From NCBI GenBank assembly GCA_036741795.1, contig DAINRO010000055.1:1-15882 (forward strand): a stretch of 15,882 bases of DNA. The letters are read 5' to 3'. This DNA is from DATKKM01 sp036741795 (lineage in GTDB: Bacteria > Chloroflexota > Dehalococcoidia > SM23-28-2 > RBG-16-64-32). A program made the translations under genes and the position numbers. Each line of letters starts with the position of its first letter. The first letter of the stretch is position 1. This document shows positions 1 to 7,362 of the stretch, piece by piece. The notes beneath the pieces are model-generated. The model searched no databases. It had not been told where the DNA came from and saw only the letters and a program-made list of their open reading frames with translations.

Positions 1-2157
1 GACGAGGTGGACAGCATCCTCATCGACGAAGCGCGGACGCCGCTGATCATCAGCGGACCCGCGGAGGAGACAGAGGAGGTCTACCGGACTTTCCAGCGGA
101 TCGTTCCGCGGCTGGCGGAGGGCCGGGACTTTGTGATCGACCTTAAGCACCGCACGGTGACGTTGACCGACGAGGGCGTGGACGCGGTGGAGAAGGGGCT
201 GGGGATCAAGAACCTGTACGACCCCGCCAACTTCCGGCTGACTCGCTTCCTGGACGCCGCGCTTCGAGCCAACAATATCTACAGTCGCGAGCAGCAGTAC
301 GTCGTCAAGGACGGCGAGGTCGTGATCGTGGACGAGTTCACCGGCCGGCTCATGTACGGCCGGCGCTGGTCGGACGGGCTGCACCAGGCAGTCGAGGCGA
401 AGGAAGGCGTGAAGATCCAGCGGGAGAGTGTGACCTACGCGACTATCACCCTCCAGAACTACTTCCGCCTCTACAAGAAGCTGGCCGGAATGACCGGTAC
501 GGCCTGGACGGAGCGCGAGGAGCTTCACCAGATCTACGGTGTCGACGTGCTCGTCGTGCCCACGCACCGGGACATGATCCGCAGGGATGCGCCGGATATC
601 ATCTATCGAACACTTGACGGAAAGTGGCAGGCAGTCGTGGAGGAGATCGAGGACGCACATGCCGACGGGCGCCCCGTGCTGGTAGGAACCGTTGCCATCG
701 AGACGTCGGAATTACTGGCTGACTTGCTGAAGCGGAAGTCGACGTGCCGCCTCGAAGACTGCGGCGAGTTCCACCCGGTCTGCCCTCTCAAGGAGCCCTC
801 CGTGCTGAACGCAAAGCAGCACGAGCGAGAAGGGCAGATCGTTGCCCAGGCGGGCGTGCTTGGCGCGGTCGTGATCGCGACGAACATGGCGGGCCGCGGC
901 ACGGACATCATCCTCGGTGGCAACCCGGAGCGGACGGCAGAGGAGATTGCGCGCAAGCAAAAGGTGGACCTGGTGACAGCCCCGGAGGAGGTGGCGGCGG
1001 CGATCCGCAAGGAGGCGCGGGAGAAGTGGCAGAAGGACCACGACGAGGTCGTGGCCGCGGGTGGGCTCCACATCATCGGCACGGAGCGGCACGAATCGCG
1101 GCGGATCGACAACCAGCTGCGTGGCCGTGCCGGACGGCAGGGTGACCCCGGCAGCTCACGGTTCTTCGTCTCCTTCGGCGACGATCTGATGAAGCGATTC
1201 GCGCCGGAGTGGGTGCCGAACCTGCTGGCCAAGATGGGGATGGATGAGGACACACCGCTGGAAAGCGGCATGGTGTCCAAGTCGATCGAGCAGGCGCAGG
1301 GGAAGGTCGAGGGACACAACTTCGACATCCGCAAGCACGTCGTGCAGTACGACGACGTGATGAACCAGCACCGCGACGTCATCTACAAGCAGCGCAAGCG
1401 GATCCTCGAGCATGCGGACCTCAAAGCGAACATCACGGAGATGATCGAGCAGGAGATTGCGCGCGCGTTCGACGCCTTCGCCGAGGGTGACCCGGAGGAC
1501 TGGGACGCGGAGGCACTTCACGCCGAACTCAAGGCGGTCTTGCCGCTTCCGGCGAGCTTCACGCCGAAGCATCTGCGCGAACTGGGCGACGATGCGTTCG
1601 AGGAAGCGATGAAGCTGGCGGACGAGCTGTACACGAAGAAGGAAGAGGAGCTGGGTGAGGAGAGGATGCGGACCCTGGAGCGGCTGGTGCTGCTGCGGGT
1701 GATCGACCGGCTCTGGGTTTACCACCTGACCGCCCTTGAAGAGCTGCGGCAGGGAATCGGGTTGCAAGGTTACGGGCAAAAGGACCCGCTGGTGGAGTAC
1801 AAGCGCGAGGCGTTCGACATGTTCCAGCAGCTCAACGAGCACATCCGGCAGAACATGGCGCGACAGGTCTACCACGTGACGCTGACGACACAAGCAGCGG
1901 CACCGGCGCCTCCAAAGAATGTGCAGGAATCGGGCCCTGAGGAAACTGCCGGTGTGGCTGCCGGAGCCGCCACCGCGACCGCCGCGAAGCCTCAGAAGGT
2001 GGCCGCCGCAGGAACGGCGACAGCCGAGAGCCCAGGTCCCGGGAATGGGGCGGCGGCGATGAACCGCAAGGTTGGGCGCAACGAACTGTGCCCCTGCGGG
2101 AGCGGTAGGAAGTACAAGAAGTGCCACGGCGCCGGGGGCGTCTCGGGCGTCGGCTAG
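1..2157 (+). CDS. secA: Protein translocase subunit SecA (5'-truncated by window edge)
   Basis: SecA is the ATPase motor that pushes preproteins through the SecYEG channel. The visible 718 residues start at the Walker B/DEAD-type motif DEVDSILIDEARTPLIISG. About 200 N-terminal residues, including Walker A, lie outside the window, judging from this motif's position in E. coli SecA. Seen in order: the preprotein cross-linking region, GMTGTA (about nt 490), NBD2 motif IATNMAGRGTDI (about 874-909), GRAGRQGDPGSSRFF (about 1123-1167), the helical scaffold with DDVMNQHRDVIYKQR, an Ala/Thr/Pro-rich linker (about 1890-2060), and a C-terminal SEC-C zinc motif CPCGSGRKYKKCH. Unusually, at nt 739-795 the short segment that normally joins the LL(K/R) helix to VLNAKxHE is replaced by about 20 residues with C-x4-C-x3-H-x2-C spacing. 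The next gene starts 10 bases after the stop. Identification is certain; only the 5' end is missing. Confidence 0.98.
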   Translation, partial: DEVDSILIDEARTPLIISGPAEETEEVYRTFQRIVPRLAEGRDFVIDLKHRTVTLTDEGVDAVEKGLGIKNLYDPANFRLTRFLDAALRANNIYSREQQYVVKDGEVVIVDEFTGRLMYGRRWSDGLHQAVEAKEGVKIQRESVTYATITLQNYFRLYKKLAGMTGTAWTEREELHQIYGVDVLVVPTHRDMIRRDAPDIIYRTLDGKWQAVVEEIEDAHADGRPVLVGTVAIETSELLADLLKRKSTCRLEDCGEFHPVCPLKEPSVLNAKQHEREGQIVAQAGVLGAVVIATNMAGRGTDIILGGNPERTAEEIARKQKVDLVTAPEEVAAAIRKEAREKWQKDHDEVVAAGGLHIIGTERHESRRIDNQLRGRAGRQGDPGSSRFFVSFGDDLMKRFAPEWVPNLLAKMGMDEDTPLESGMVSKSIEQAQGKVEGHNFDIRKHVVQYDDVMNQHRDVIYKQRKRILEHADLKANITEMIEQEIARAFDAFAEGDPEDWDAEALHAELKAVLPLPASFTPKHLRELGDDAFEEAMKLADELYTKKEEELGEERMRTLERLVLLRVIDRLWVYHLTALEELRQGIGLQGYGQKDPLVEYKREAFDMFQQLNEHIRQNMARQVYHVTLTTQAAAPAPPKNVQESGPEETAGVAAGAATATAAKPQKVAAAGTATAESPGPGNGAAAMNRKVGRNELCPCGSGRKYKKCHGAGGVSGVG

Positions 2158-2167
2158 CGAATCGGCA

Positions 2168-2881
2168 ATGCAGGCGGACACCGGCACCGATCGAGACACA
2201 CACGCGGAAGCGCGGGCCGTGATCGACGGCCTCAAGAGGGCCGTGGCCGGGGGTGATGACTGGTACACCGCGACAATGGCAGCGGTCCGGAATTGGCCGC
2301 TCACCTCGGAAGAGGTCGGAGGCAGAGAATTCCGGTACCTGGTCGGAGGCGAGGCGTTCGACTGGTTGCTGCTCGCGGAGCGGCTGACGGCGGAGATCGC
2401 CGACTACGTGCCGGAAGATGAGCTAAACGCGTTGCTGTTCAACGAGCAGGCGCCCGTGGAGATGCGCGAGGATGAGTTCCAGGCGTTGCTGGGAGCGAAG
2501 TACAAGGCGCACCTGAACTTCGTTTACGGCGTGAGAGTAGAGGCGGCTTTGCAGATGGCGGTGACGGAGGAGTTACGCAAGGAGCATCATGGCAGCCGCG
2601 TCTGGGCGAAGAACGGTCGGATAGACGAGGAGATGCACACCCGGATATACGGCAAGGCGATGGACGAACTGCTCGAGATATATCGCGAGGAGCGCGAACT
2701 GAACGATGAGCGAGTTTCGCTGGCCGGCCTCAACGAGTGGCGGTACTGGCTGTTCCAGTACCGGATCAAGAACTGCGACCCCGAGAAGGTGGCAAGCGAC
2801 ACGCGCAAGGGGTTGTCGGTACTTCAGCGGCTGGAGGCCTGCTCACGGGCTAAAGCGGCGTCAGTCGTGGACGACGACTAG
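2168..2881 (+). CDS. Conserved-looking hypothetical helical protein downstream of secA
   Basis: A 237-residue protein that I do not recognise. It is mostly charged and helix-prone, with no signal peptide or membrane segment. The most conserved-looking stretch is residues 38-75 (VRNWPLTSEE, then EFRYLVGGEAFDWLLLAERL). A Trp/Tyr-rich segment follows at 189-201 (NEWRYWLFQYRI), with acidic helices between them and an acidic tail VVDDD. The ATG at 2168 is chosen because it lies 10 bases after the secA stop; the open frame runs further up inside secA, which is unlikely to be used. No clear Shine-Dalgarno is seen, and an internal ATG at 2276 is possible but would remove part of the ordered-looking N-terminus. 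Position suggests co-transcription with secA. The gene ends tail-to-tail with the minus-strand helicase and shares a CTAG with it. Codon use resembles its neighbours, so it looks like a real gene, but its function is unknown. Confidence 0.82.
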   Translation: MQADTGTDRDTHAEARAVIDGLKRAVAGGDDWYTATMAAVRNWPLTSEEVGGREFRYLVGGEAFDWLLLAERLTAEIADYVPEDELNALLFNEQAPVEMREDEFQALLGAKYKAHLNFVYGVRVEAALQMAVTEELRKEHHGSRVWAKNGRIDEEMHTRIYGKAMDELLEIYREERELNDERVSLAGLNEWRYWLFQYRIKNCDPEKVASDTRKGLSVLQRLEACSRAKAASVVDDD

Positions 2882-4509
2882 CCGACCAGGTCGTCCGCAC
2901 CCACGACCACGAGGTACTCCCGGGCGCGAGAGAAGGCGACGTAGAGCAACTCCACGTCCCTCGCGGCGTTGACACCTTGCAGTTCGCAGGCGATCACAAC
3001 GGGCCGCTCCAAACCCTTAAAACCATGGATCGACGAGCAGATGACCTTGTCACCGCAATCGGCCAGGTCCCAGGTGGCGGACCACGCGGGGTAGCTCGGG
3101 GCCGGCGACCACCTGCTGTTTTCCTGGCCGCGCCGGGTGAGCACCGCGATGTCACCCGGTTTCACCTGGCCCTCCGTGACAAGGCCGGTGATGAACTCCT
3201 CGACGCACCTCTTTTCGTTGGAGCCGGGTGGCACCTTGAGAGCGTGGGGTGGCCGCCCTTCGGGACCGATGCAGTTGGGCTTCGCCTCGGACTGGTAGAA
3301 GAGCATTACTGCCTCGTGGATATGCTGGGTGTTGCGGCGGTTCTGCATGAGCGGGAAGGGCTCGTCGGTGATCGGGAAAGTGCTGTTGCCGTATAGCCGC
3401 TGGTTGTCGTCGTAGAAGATGTAGAGCGTGCCATCGTCTTCGTCCCACAGGAGTGAGGTGAGGGCTGCCCACATGTCCGCCGAGAAGTCCTGTCCCTCGT
3501 CCACGATGATGGCGTCGAAGCGGTCGGATAACGCGTCCAGGGCGTCTATCAGCAAGTCCGGAAAACGGCCGTAGAAATCCTCCTCGGACTCACTCGGCCT
3601 CTTGCTTACCGGCTTCCCTGCCTTCTCAGACAGGACAGCACACAAGCTAAGGAAACGGTGGACCGTGATATTCGGGTGCTGAAGCTGGGACTTGAGCCAG
3701 GATTCGAGGCTCCGGTTGAAGCAGGTGAGGAGAACGGAGTACCCCTCTTCGGCGAGGCGGCGCGCCTTCTCCATGGCGAGCATCGTCTTGCCAGAACCGG
3801 CGCAACCGGAGATGAGGGCGCGGCGACGGGTGCCGAGGACATCGAGGACGTTGAACTGTTGCTCGGTGAGGAGGCGGATAATCTTCTCCTCGCTCTCCAA
3901 CTCGGTACCGATGGGGGTCTCGATCTGCCAGGAGCGGCCGATTAGACCGACGAGGGCTTCTACGGCTTGCTCGCCGAGGGGGTCGTTCCCCATACCGTGG
4001 AAGCGGAAGGCCTCGATGATCCTCTGCTTGAAGTCCCGGAGACCCGTTGAGTCGATGACGATGGCGGCTGGCGCATCGAGACCGAGGTTTCCCGCGACGG
4101 GTATATCCGGGAAACAGACGGCATGGCCGAGCGAATAGTTGCAACCGCGGGTATTGTCGGACTCCTGGAGCTTGTCACGGAGGGCGTACTTCGCGACCCG
4201 CGCCTGATTGAACGGGTCTTTGATGTCATGGTCCTGACCGTAGCGGTCAGTGGATGTGTACCGGCCCGTTGACGCGTCGAATTTGATACCGCCACCTTTG
4301 ACCTCGATCACAAGCACTCCGTAGCGGGGGTGGGCGACGATGAAGTCCGTCTCCCCATCGTGGGCTTTGCCGCGGTTGCGTGCGAGCCAGGTGACGCCGT
4401 GGAAGACGACGAAATCGTCGCTGAACTCGGTGCGGAACAGCTCGAACAAGCGTCGCTCAGCGCCGCTCTCGACATGGGCAGGCAGTCTTTCCGGGTACAT
4501 TCTCGCCAT
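2878..4509 (-). CDS. NERD nuclease-domain / UvrD-like SF1 helicase fusion
   Basis: A 543-residue protein with two modules. Residues 15-120 match the NERD (nuclease-related) fold of the PD-(D/E)xK type: GETDF (D55), then LVIEVKGG (E69, K71), with conserved E18. Residues 228-540 hold a superfamily-1 helicase/ATPase: Walker A GCAGSGKT (235-242), Walker B IIVDEGQD (335-341), motif III FYDDNQRLY (365-373), motif IV NRRNT (390-394), motif V HGFKGLE (495-501) and motif VI YVAFSRAR (523-530). All key residues are present, so an active DNA- or RNA-dependent ATPase with a nuclease-like domain is expected. It is a single gene facing away from ilvE. A TATAAT hexamer ends 14 bases before the ATG and no ribosome binding site is seen, so the mRNA may be leaderless; an ATG three codons in (4500) is the alternative start. 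Proteins of this layout are commonly annotated only as NERD/helicase; a DNA-repair or phage-defence role is inference. Confidence 0.93.
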   Translation of the reverse strand: MARMYPERLPAHVESGAERRLFELFRTEFSDDFVVFHGVTWLARNRGKAHDGETDFIVAHPRYGVLVIEVKGGGIKFDASTGRYTSTDRYGQDHDIKDPFNQARVAKYALRDKLQESDNTRGCNYSLGHAVCFPDIPVAGNLGLDAPAAIVIDSTGLRDFKQRIIEAFRFHGMGNDPLGEQAVEALVGLIGRSWQIETPIGTELESEEKIIRLLTEQQFNVLDVLGTRRRALISGCAGSGKTMLAMEKARRLAEEGYSVLLTCFNRSLESWLKSQLQHPNITVHRFLSLCAVLSEKAGKPVSKRPSESEEDFYGRFPDLLIDALDALSDRFDAIIVDEGQDFSADMWAALTSLLWDEDDGTLYIFYDDNQRLYGNSTFPITDEPFPLMQNRRNTQHIHEAVMLFYQSEAKPNCIGPEGRPPHALKVPPGSNEKRCVEEFITGLVTEGQVKPGDIAVLTRRGQENSRWSPAPSYPAWSATWDLADCGDKVICSSIHGFKGLERPVVIACELQGVNAARDVELLYVAFSRAREYLVVVGADDLVG

Positions 4510-4523
4510 TTTGGGGTGGGCGG

Positions 4524-4529
4524 ATTATA
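4524..4529 (-). promoter_or_regulatory. Candidate -10 box for the NERD-helicase gene
   Basis: On the minus strand the hexamer is a perfect TATAAT, 14 bases before the ATG at 4509. A start of transcription about 7 bases downstream would leave a leader under 10 bases, matching the lack of a Shine-Dalgarno. No recognisable -35 lies 16-18 bases upstream, so the assignment rests on the -10 alone. Confidence 0.5.
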
Positions 4530-4559
4530 CAACGCATCGTTCTTCGCCGGTTTGGTGGG

Positions 4560-4587
4560 TTTGCCCAAGTTTGGGCGCTCGTATAAG
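4560..4587 (+). promoter_or_regulatory. Weak candidate promoter and 14-bp inverted repeat upstream of ilvE
   Basis: TTTGCC (4560-4565) and TATAAG (4582-4587) are 16 bases apart. They overlap an inverted repeat GCCCAA-GT-TTGGGC (4563-4576) that could be an operator. The leader then carries a good ribosome binding site GGAGG (4609-4613), 9 bases before the ATG at 4623, which fixes the ilvE start. Confidence 0.4.
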
Positions 4588-4622
4588 GTATCCATATCCC
4601 CGAAAAACGGAGGCTCTAGCCC

Positions 4623-5555
4623 ATGCCGACGCCGTACGCGTACTTCCAGAAGCAGATCGTCCCCCTCTCCGAGGCGAAGATCGGCGTAATGACGCACGCA
4701 TTCAACTACGGCACAGGCGTTTTCGAGGGCGTACGAGGGAACTGGAACGAAGAAGAAGGACAGGTCTACGTGTTCCGGATCAAGGAGCACTTCGACCGCT
4801 TGCGCCGGAGTTGCCGGATCATGCAGATCGAGTTCCCATATTCGGACGAGGAGCTTGTTTCGACGATCACCAAACTGGTGGAGTTGGGCGAGTTCCGGGA
4901 GGACGTGTACATCCGGCCGCTGGCCTACAAGAGCAGCGAAGTGCTGGGGGTGCGCCTGCACGACCTCGAGGATGACTTCCTGATCTTCGTCGCGCCGTTC
5001 GGGCCCTACCTGGACATCGAGAAGGGTGCCCGCTGCCAGACGAGCAGCTGGCGTCGCGTAGCCGACACGGGGATCCCGGCGCGCGCCAAGATCACCGGAA
5101 TTTACGCGAACTCGGCCCTGGCCAAGACGGAGGCCCAGCTCAATGGCTTCGATGAGGCGATCATGCTGGACGAGCGCGGCCATATCTCCGAGGGCTCAGG
5201 TGAGAACATCTTTGTGATCATGGACGGCGTCATCTACACGCCGCCGCCGTCGAGCGACATCCTCGTGGGAATCACGCGAGACACCGTGATGACCCTGGCC
5301 CGCGATGAGCTGGGTGTTCCGGTGGTGGAGCGCGACATCGATCGCACGGAACTGTACACGGCGGACGAGTGCTTCATGACCGGGACCGCGGCGCACGTAA
5401 CGCCGGTCGTCGAACTGGACCGGCGGGCGATCGGCACTGGCAAGATGGGCCCGATCACATCCGAAATCGTGAGGTTGTACTTCGACATCATCACCGGAAA
5501 GAACCCCAAGTACCTCCACTGGTGCACCCCGTGCTACTCGACGGTAAAAGCCTAA
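4623..5555 (+). CDS. ilvE: Branched-chain amino acid aminotransferase (class IV, PLP)
   Basis: A 310-residue class IV aminotransferase that moves an amino group between glutamate and the 2-oxo acids of Leu, Ile and Val in the cytosol. Visible motifs: the N-terminal HAFNYGTGVFEGVRG (25-39), the arginine-bearing strand VYIRPLAYKSSE (95-106), the PLP-binding lysine K156 in ARAKITGIYANSALAK, the cofactor strand ISEGSGENIF (188-197), LVGITRD (214-220) and FMTGTAAHVTP (251-261). The length is that of normal IlvE. The start is supported by GGAGG nine bases upstream. The C-terminus reads KYLHWCTPCYSTVKA, with a Cys-x2-Cys pair in the tail. The membrane PH-domain gene behind it overlaps its 3' end, so the two are probably transcribed together. 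D-amino-acid or 4-amino-4-deoxychorismate enzymes share this fold, but the motif set and length favour IlvE. Confidence 0.95.
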   Translation: MPTPYAYFQKQIVPLSEAKIGVMTHAFNYGTGVFEGVRGNWNEEEGQVYVFRIKEHFDRLRRSCRIMQIEFPYSDEELVSTITKLVELGEFREDVYIRPLAYKSSEVLGVRLHDLEDDFLIFVAPFGPYLDIEKGARCQTSSWRRVADTGIPARAKITGIYANSALAKTEAQLNGFDEAIMLDERGHISEGSGENIFVIMDGVIYTPPPSSDILVGITRDTVMTLARDELGVPVVERDIDRTELYTADECFMTGTAAHVTPVVELDRRAIGTGKMGPITSEIVRLYFDIITGKNPKYLHWCTPCYSTVKA

Positions 5556-6451
5556 CGATAGAGCGGCCGGCCCGTTCCGTGGGCACGGCCGTCGGAATCG
5601 CGATCTCGCTGCTGGCCCTCGGGATCGCGCTGGCCCTGCTCATTCGCGGGCTGGACTGGCCAGCATCGGCGGCGCAGTTTCTCGCCTACGCGGGCGCCGG
5701 GATGATGGTCGCTGTGGCCCTTGCTTTCGCGTTCTGGACCTACGCTTGCGTGACTATGCGCTACCTGGTGGACAGCCAGCAAGTGGTCGTGCGCTGGGGG
5801 CTGGTCTCGCACCGGATCGCTATCGGCTCGATCACGGGTCTAACGCGAGGAAGGGGCGAGGAGCGGCCAAAGATTCGAGGTGTGGGCTGGCCAGGCTACC
5901 ACGTCGGTAGAGGCGAAGCGGCCGGGCTGGGCGAGACACTGTTCTTCTCCACGCACCGTGACCCGGAAGAACTGGTCTACTTGAAGACGGAACAGTTGGC
6001 ATACGCACTGAGTCCGCGCGACCCAGACCGGTTCGTCTCAGCGGTGGAGAGGGCTCAGAAGGCCGGCACAGATTCTGCCGGGGCGCCACTTGCGGAGAGG
6101 CAGACCATCGCCGCGCACCCAATCGGGCACGATCGGGTCGGGCAGGTGTTGCTTCTGGGAGCATTGCTCCTCAACGCGGCGTTGTGGGGTTTCGTCCTGA
6201 TCGTGCATCCTGACCTGAGCAACCAGATCACGATCGAGTTCCCGCCGGTTGGGGACGTCGCGACGCTACAGTCGCGCGATGAGATCTTCAAGATCCCGGC
6301 GACGGCCAGTGCGATTTTGCTGATGAACGTCGTAGCGGCGCTACTCTTTCATCCGAAGGAGCGGGCTGTGACGTACCTGTTGTTGAGCGGAGCGGTGTTC
6401 TTCCAGGTCGTATTCTGGGTGGCGGCGGTGGTGGCTGTAGTTAACGCCTGA
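5531..6451 (+). CDS. Membrane protein with bacterial PH-like domain (bPH_5 type)
   Basis: About 306 residues with five predicted membrane helices: two near the N-terminus (VGTAVGIAISLLALGIALALLI and a segment through GAGMMVAVALAFAFW) and three at the C-terminus (VGQVLLLGALLLNAALWGFV, AILLMNVVAALLF, YLLLSGAVFFQVVFWVAAVVAVV). Between them is a soluble domain of roughly 110 residues beginning MRYLVDSQQVVVRWGLVSHRIAIGSI, then GYHVGRGEAAGLGETLFFSTH and a C-terminal YALSPRDPDRFVSAVE. That pattern matches bacterial PH-like domains of the bPH_5 family, whose role is not well defined. The start is uncertain: GTG at 5531 overlaps ilvE by 25 bases, with GTG 5522 and GTG 5579 as alternatives and no convincing Shine-Dalgarno for any. 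The open frame extends further up inside ilvE, which is coding in another frame. Likely co-transcribed with ilvE. Confidence 0.85.
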   Translation: MLLDGKSLTIERPARSVGTAVGIAISLLALGIALALLIRGLDWPASAAQFLAYAGAGMMVAVALAFAFWTYACVTMRYLVDSQQVVVRWGLVSHRIAIGSITGLTRGRGEERPKIRGVGWPGYHVGRGEAAGLGETLFFSTHRDPEELVYLKTEQLAYALSPRDPDRFVSAVERAQKAGTDSAGAPLAERQTIAAHPIGHDRVGQVLLLGALLLNAALWGFVLIVHPDLSNQITIEFPPVGDVATLQSRDEIFKIPATASAILLMNVVAALLFHPKERAVTYLLLSGAVFFQVVFWVAAVVAVVNA

Positions 6452-6479
6452 CGACTCACTTCCGTCGCTAAGGCAACGC

Positions 6480-7349
6480 ATGCAAATGATTCGAGTCGCC
6501 ATGCTCCTTGTGCCACTGGCATTGATCGCTGCCTGCGGCGACGATGATGATCCAAAACCCAGCTCGACACCAGGAGCGAGCGTCGTGACCGAAGCGCCGA
6601 CTCCGGAACGATCGGGTGCCGCTCAGCTTTACCTCGCCATGGGCGACTCGCTTTCTGAGGGGATCGCCGCAAGCGATCCTGCCCGCACCGCCTGGGTGCC
6701 CCTTGTCGCCGCCGGCCTCGGGGACGGCTATGAGCTCCTCAATCTTGGCGTCGCCGGCCACGACAGCCAGGAGCTGATGGACGAAGGCCCGCTTGACCAG
6801 GCCATCGTCGAGATCGCGTCACGCGCTGACGACGACGTCAAAGGCAACGAGGTGGGCGTGATTACCCTGGAAATCGGAGGCAACGACCTCCTCGACCTAT
6901 ATTTCGACTTTGTTCTCACAGGCATCTGCCCCACGGTTGAAGAGGGGTTGGAGAACCCCCTATGCGTCCGCGAACTGCAAGCCGCGCTCGCCGGATTCGA
7001 CCCCAACCTTGGCGAAACGCTGGACATCCTCCGGGCTGAGGCGCCGGGCGTCCCAATCTTCGTGATGACCCTCTACAATCCCTTTTCCGGCGGCTCATTC
7101 AACCTCGAGCAGATCGGCATCCTCGCCCTCGAGGGCGAACCCGGCACGGTGTTCGAGGAAGGCCTCAACGACCTCGTCCGCAAGCAGGTGGACGGTCGCG
7201 AGGACGTTCACCTTGTTGAGTGGTACGAGCCGTTCCTCGGTAAGCAAGGGGAGTACATTTCGCTCGACTTCATCCACCCGAACGACACCGGGTACCGGGT
7301 AATGGCAGACGAAGTGCTCGCCGCAATGGAGGACGCGGGCGTCCAATGA
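6480..7349 (+). CDS. SGNH/GDSL-hydrolase lipoprotein
   Basis: A 289-residue secreted esterase/lipase-like protein. Residues 1-18 form a lipoprotein signal peptide ending in the lipobox LIAAC (Cys19), followed by an acidic, Ser/Pro/Thr-rich tether to about residue 46. The SGNH blocks are clear: block I GDSLS (nucleophile S57), a block II-like LGVAGHDS with G93, block III GGND (133-136), and block V DFIHPN (D263, H266). Cys150 and Cys162 might form a disulfide outside the membrane. Expected to be anchored at the outer face of the cytoplasmic membrane and to hydrolyse an ester or acyl group; the substrate cannot be told. ATG at 6480 has a weak AAGG upstream, and ATG 6486 would also preserve the signal peptide. 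It follows the PH-domain gene by 28 bases and precedes the MOSC gene by 13, so it sits inside a plus-strand run. Confidence 0.93.
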   Translation: MQMIRVAMLLVPLALIAACGDDDDPKPSSTPGASVVTEAPTPERSGAAQLYLAMGDSLSEGIAASDPARTAWVPLVAAGLGDGYELLNLGVAGHDSQELMDEGPLDQAIVEIASRADDDVKGNEVGVITLEIGGNDLLDLYFDFVLTGICPTVEEGLENPLCVRELQAALAGFDPNLGETLDILRAEAPGVPIFVMTLYNPFSGGSFNLEQIGILALEGEPGTVFEEGLNDLVRKQVDGREDVHLVEWYEPFLGKQGEYISLDFIHPNDTGYRVMADEVLAAMEDAGVQ

Positions 7350-7362
7350 TAGACTCGCCAGC

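Noticed and set aside
1156..2304. Long minus-strand open frame (382 codons) opposite secA
   Set aside because: It is antisense to an unmistakable secA, has low-complexity composition and no recognisable domain; long shadow frames are expected at this GC content.
4308..5183. Minus-strand open frame (291 codons) across the ilvE 5' end and the helicase start
   Set aside because: It overlaps two real genes and their divergent promoters and shows no protein family.
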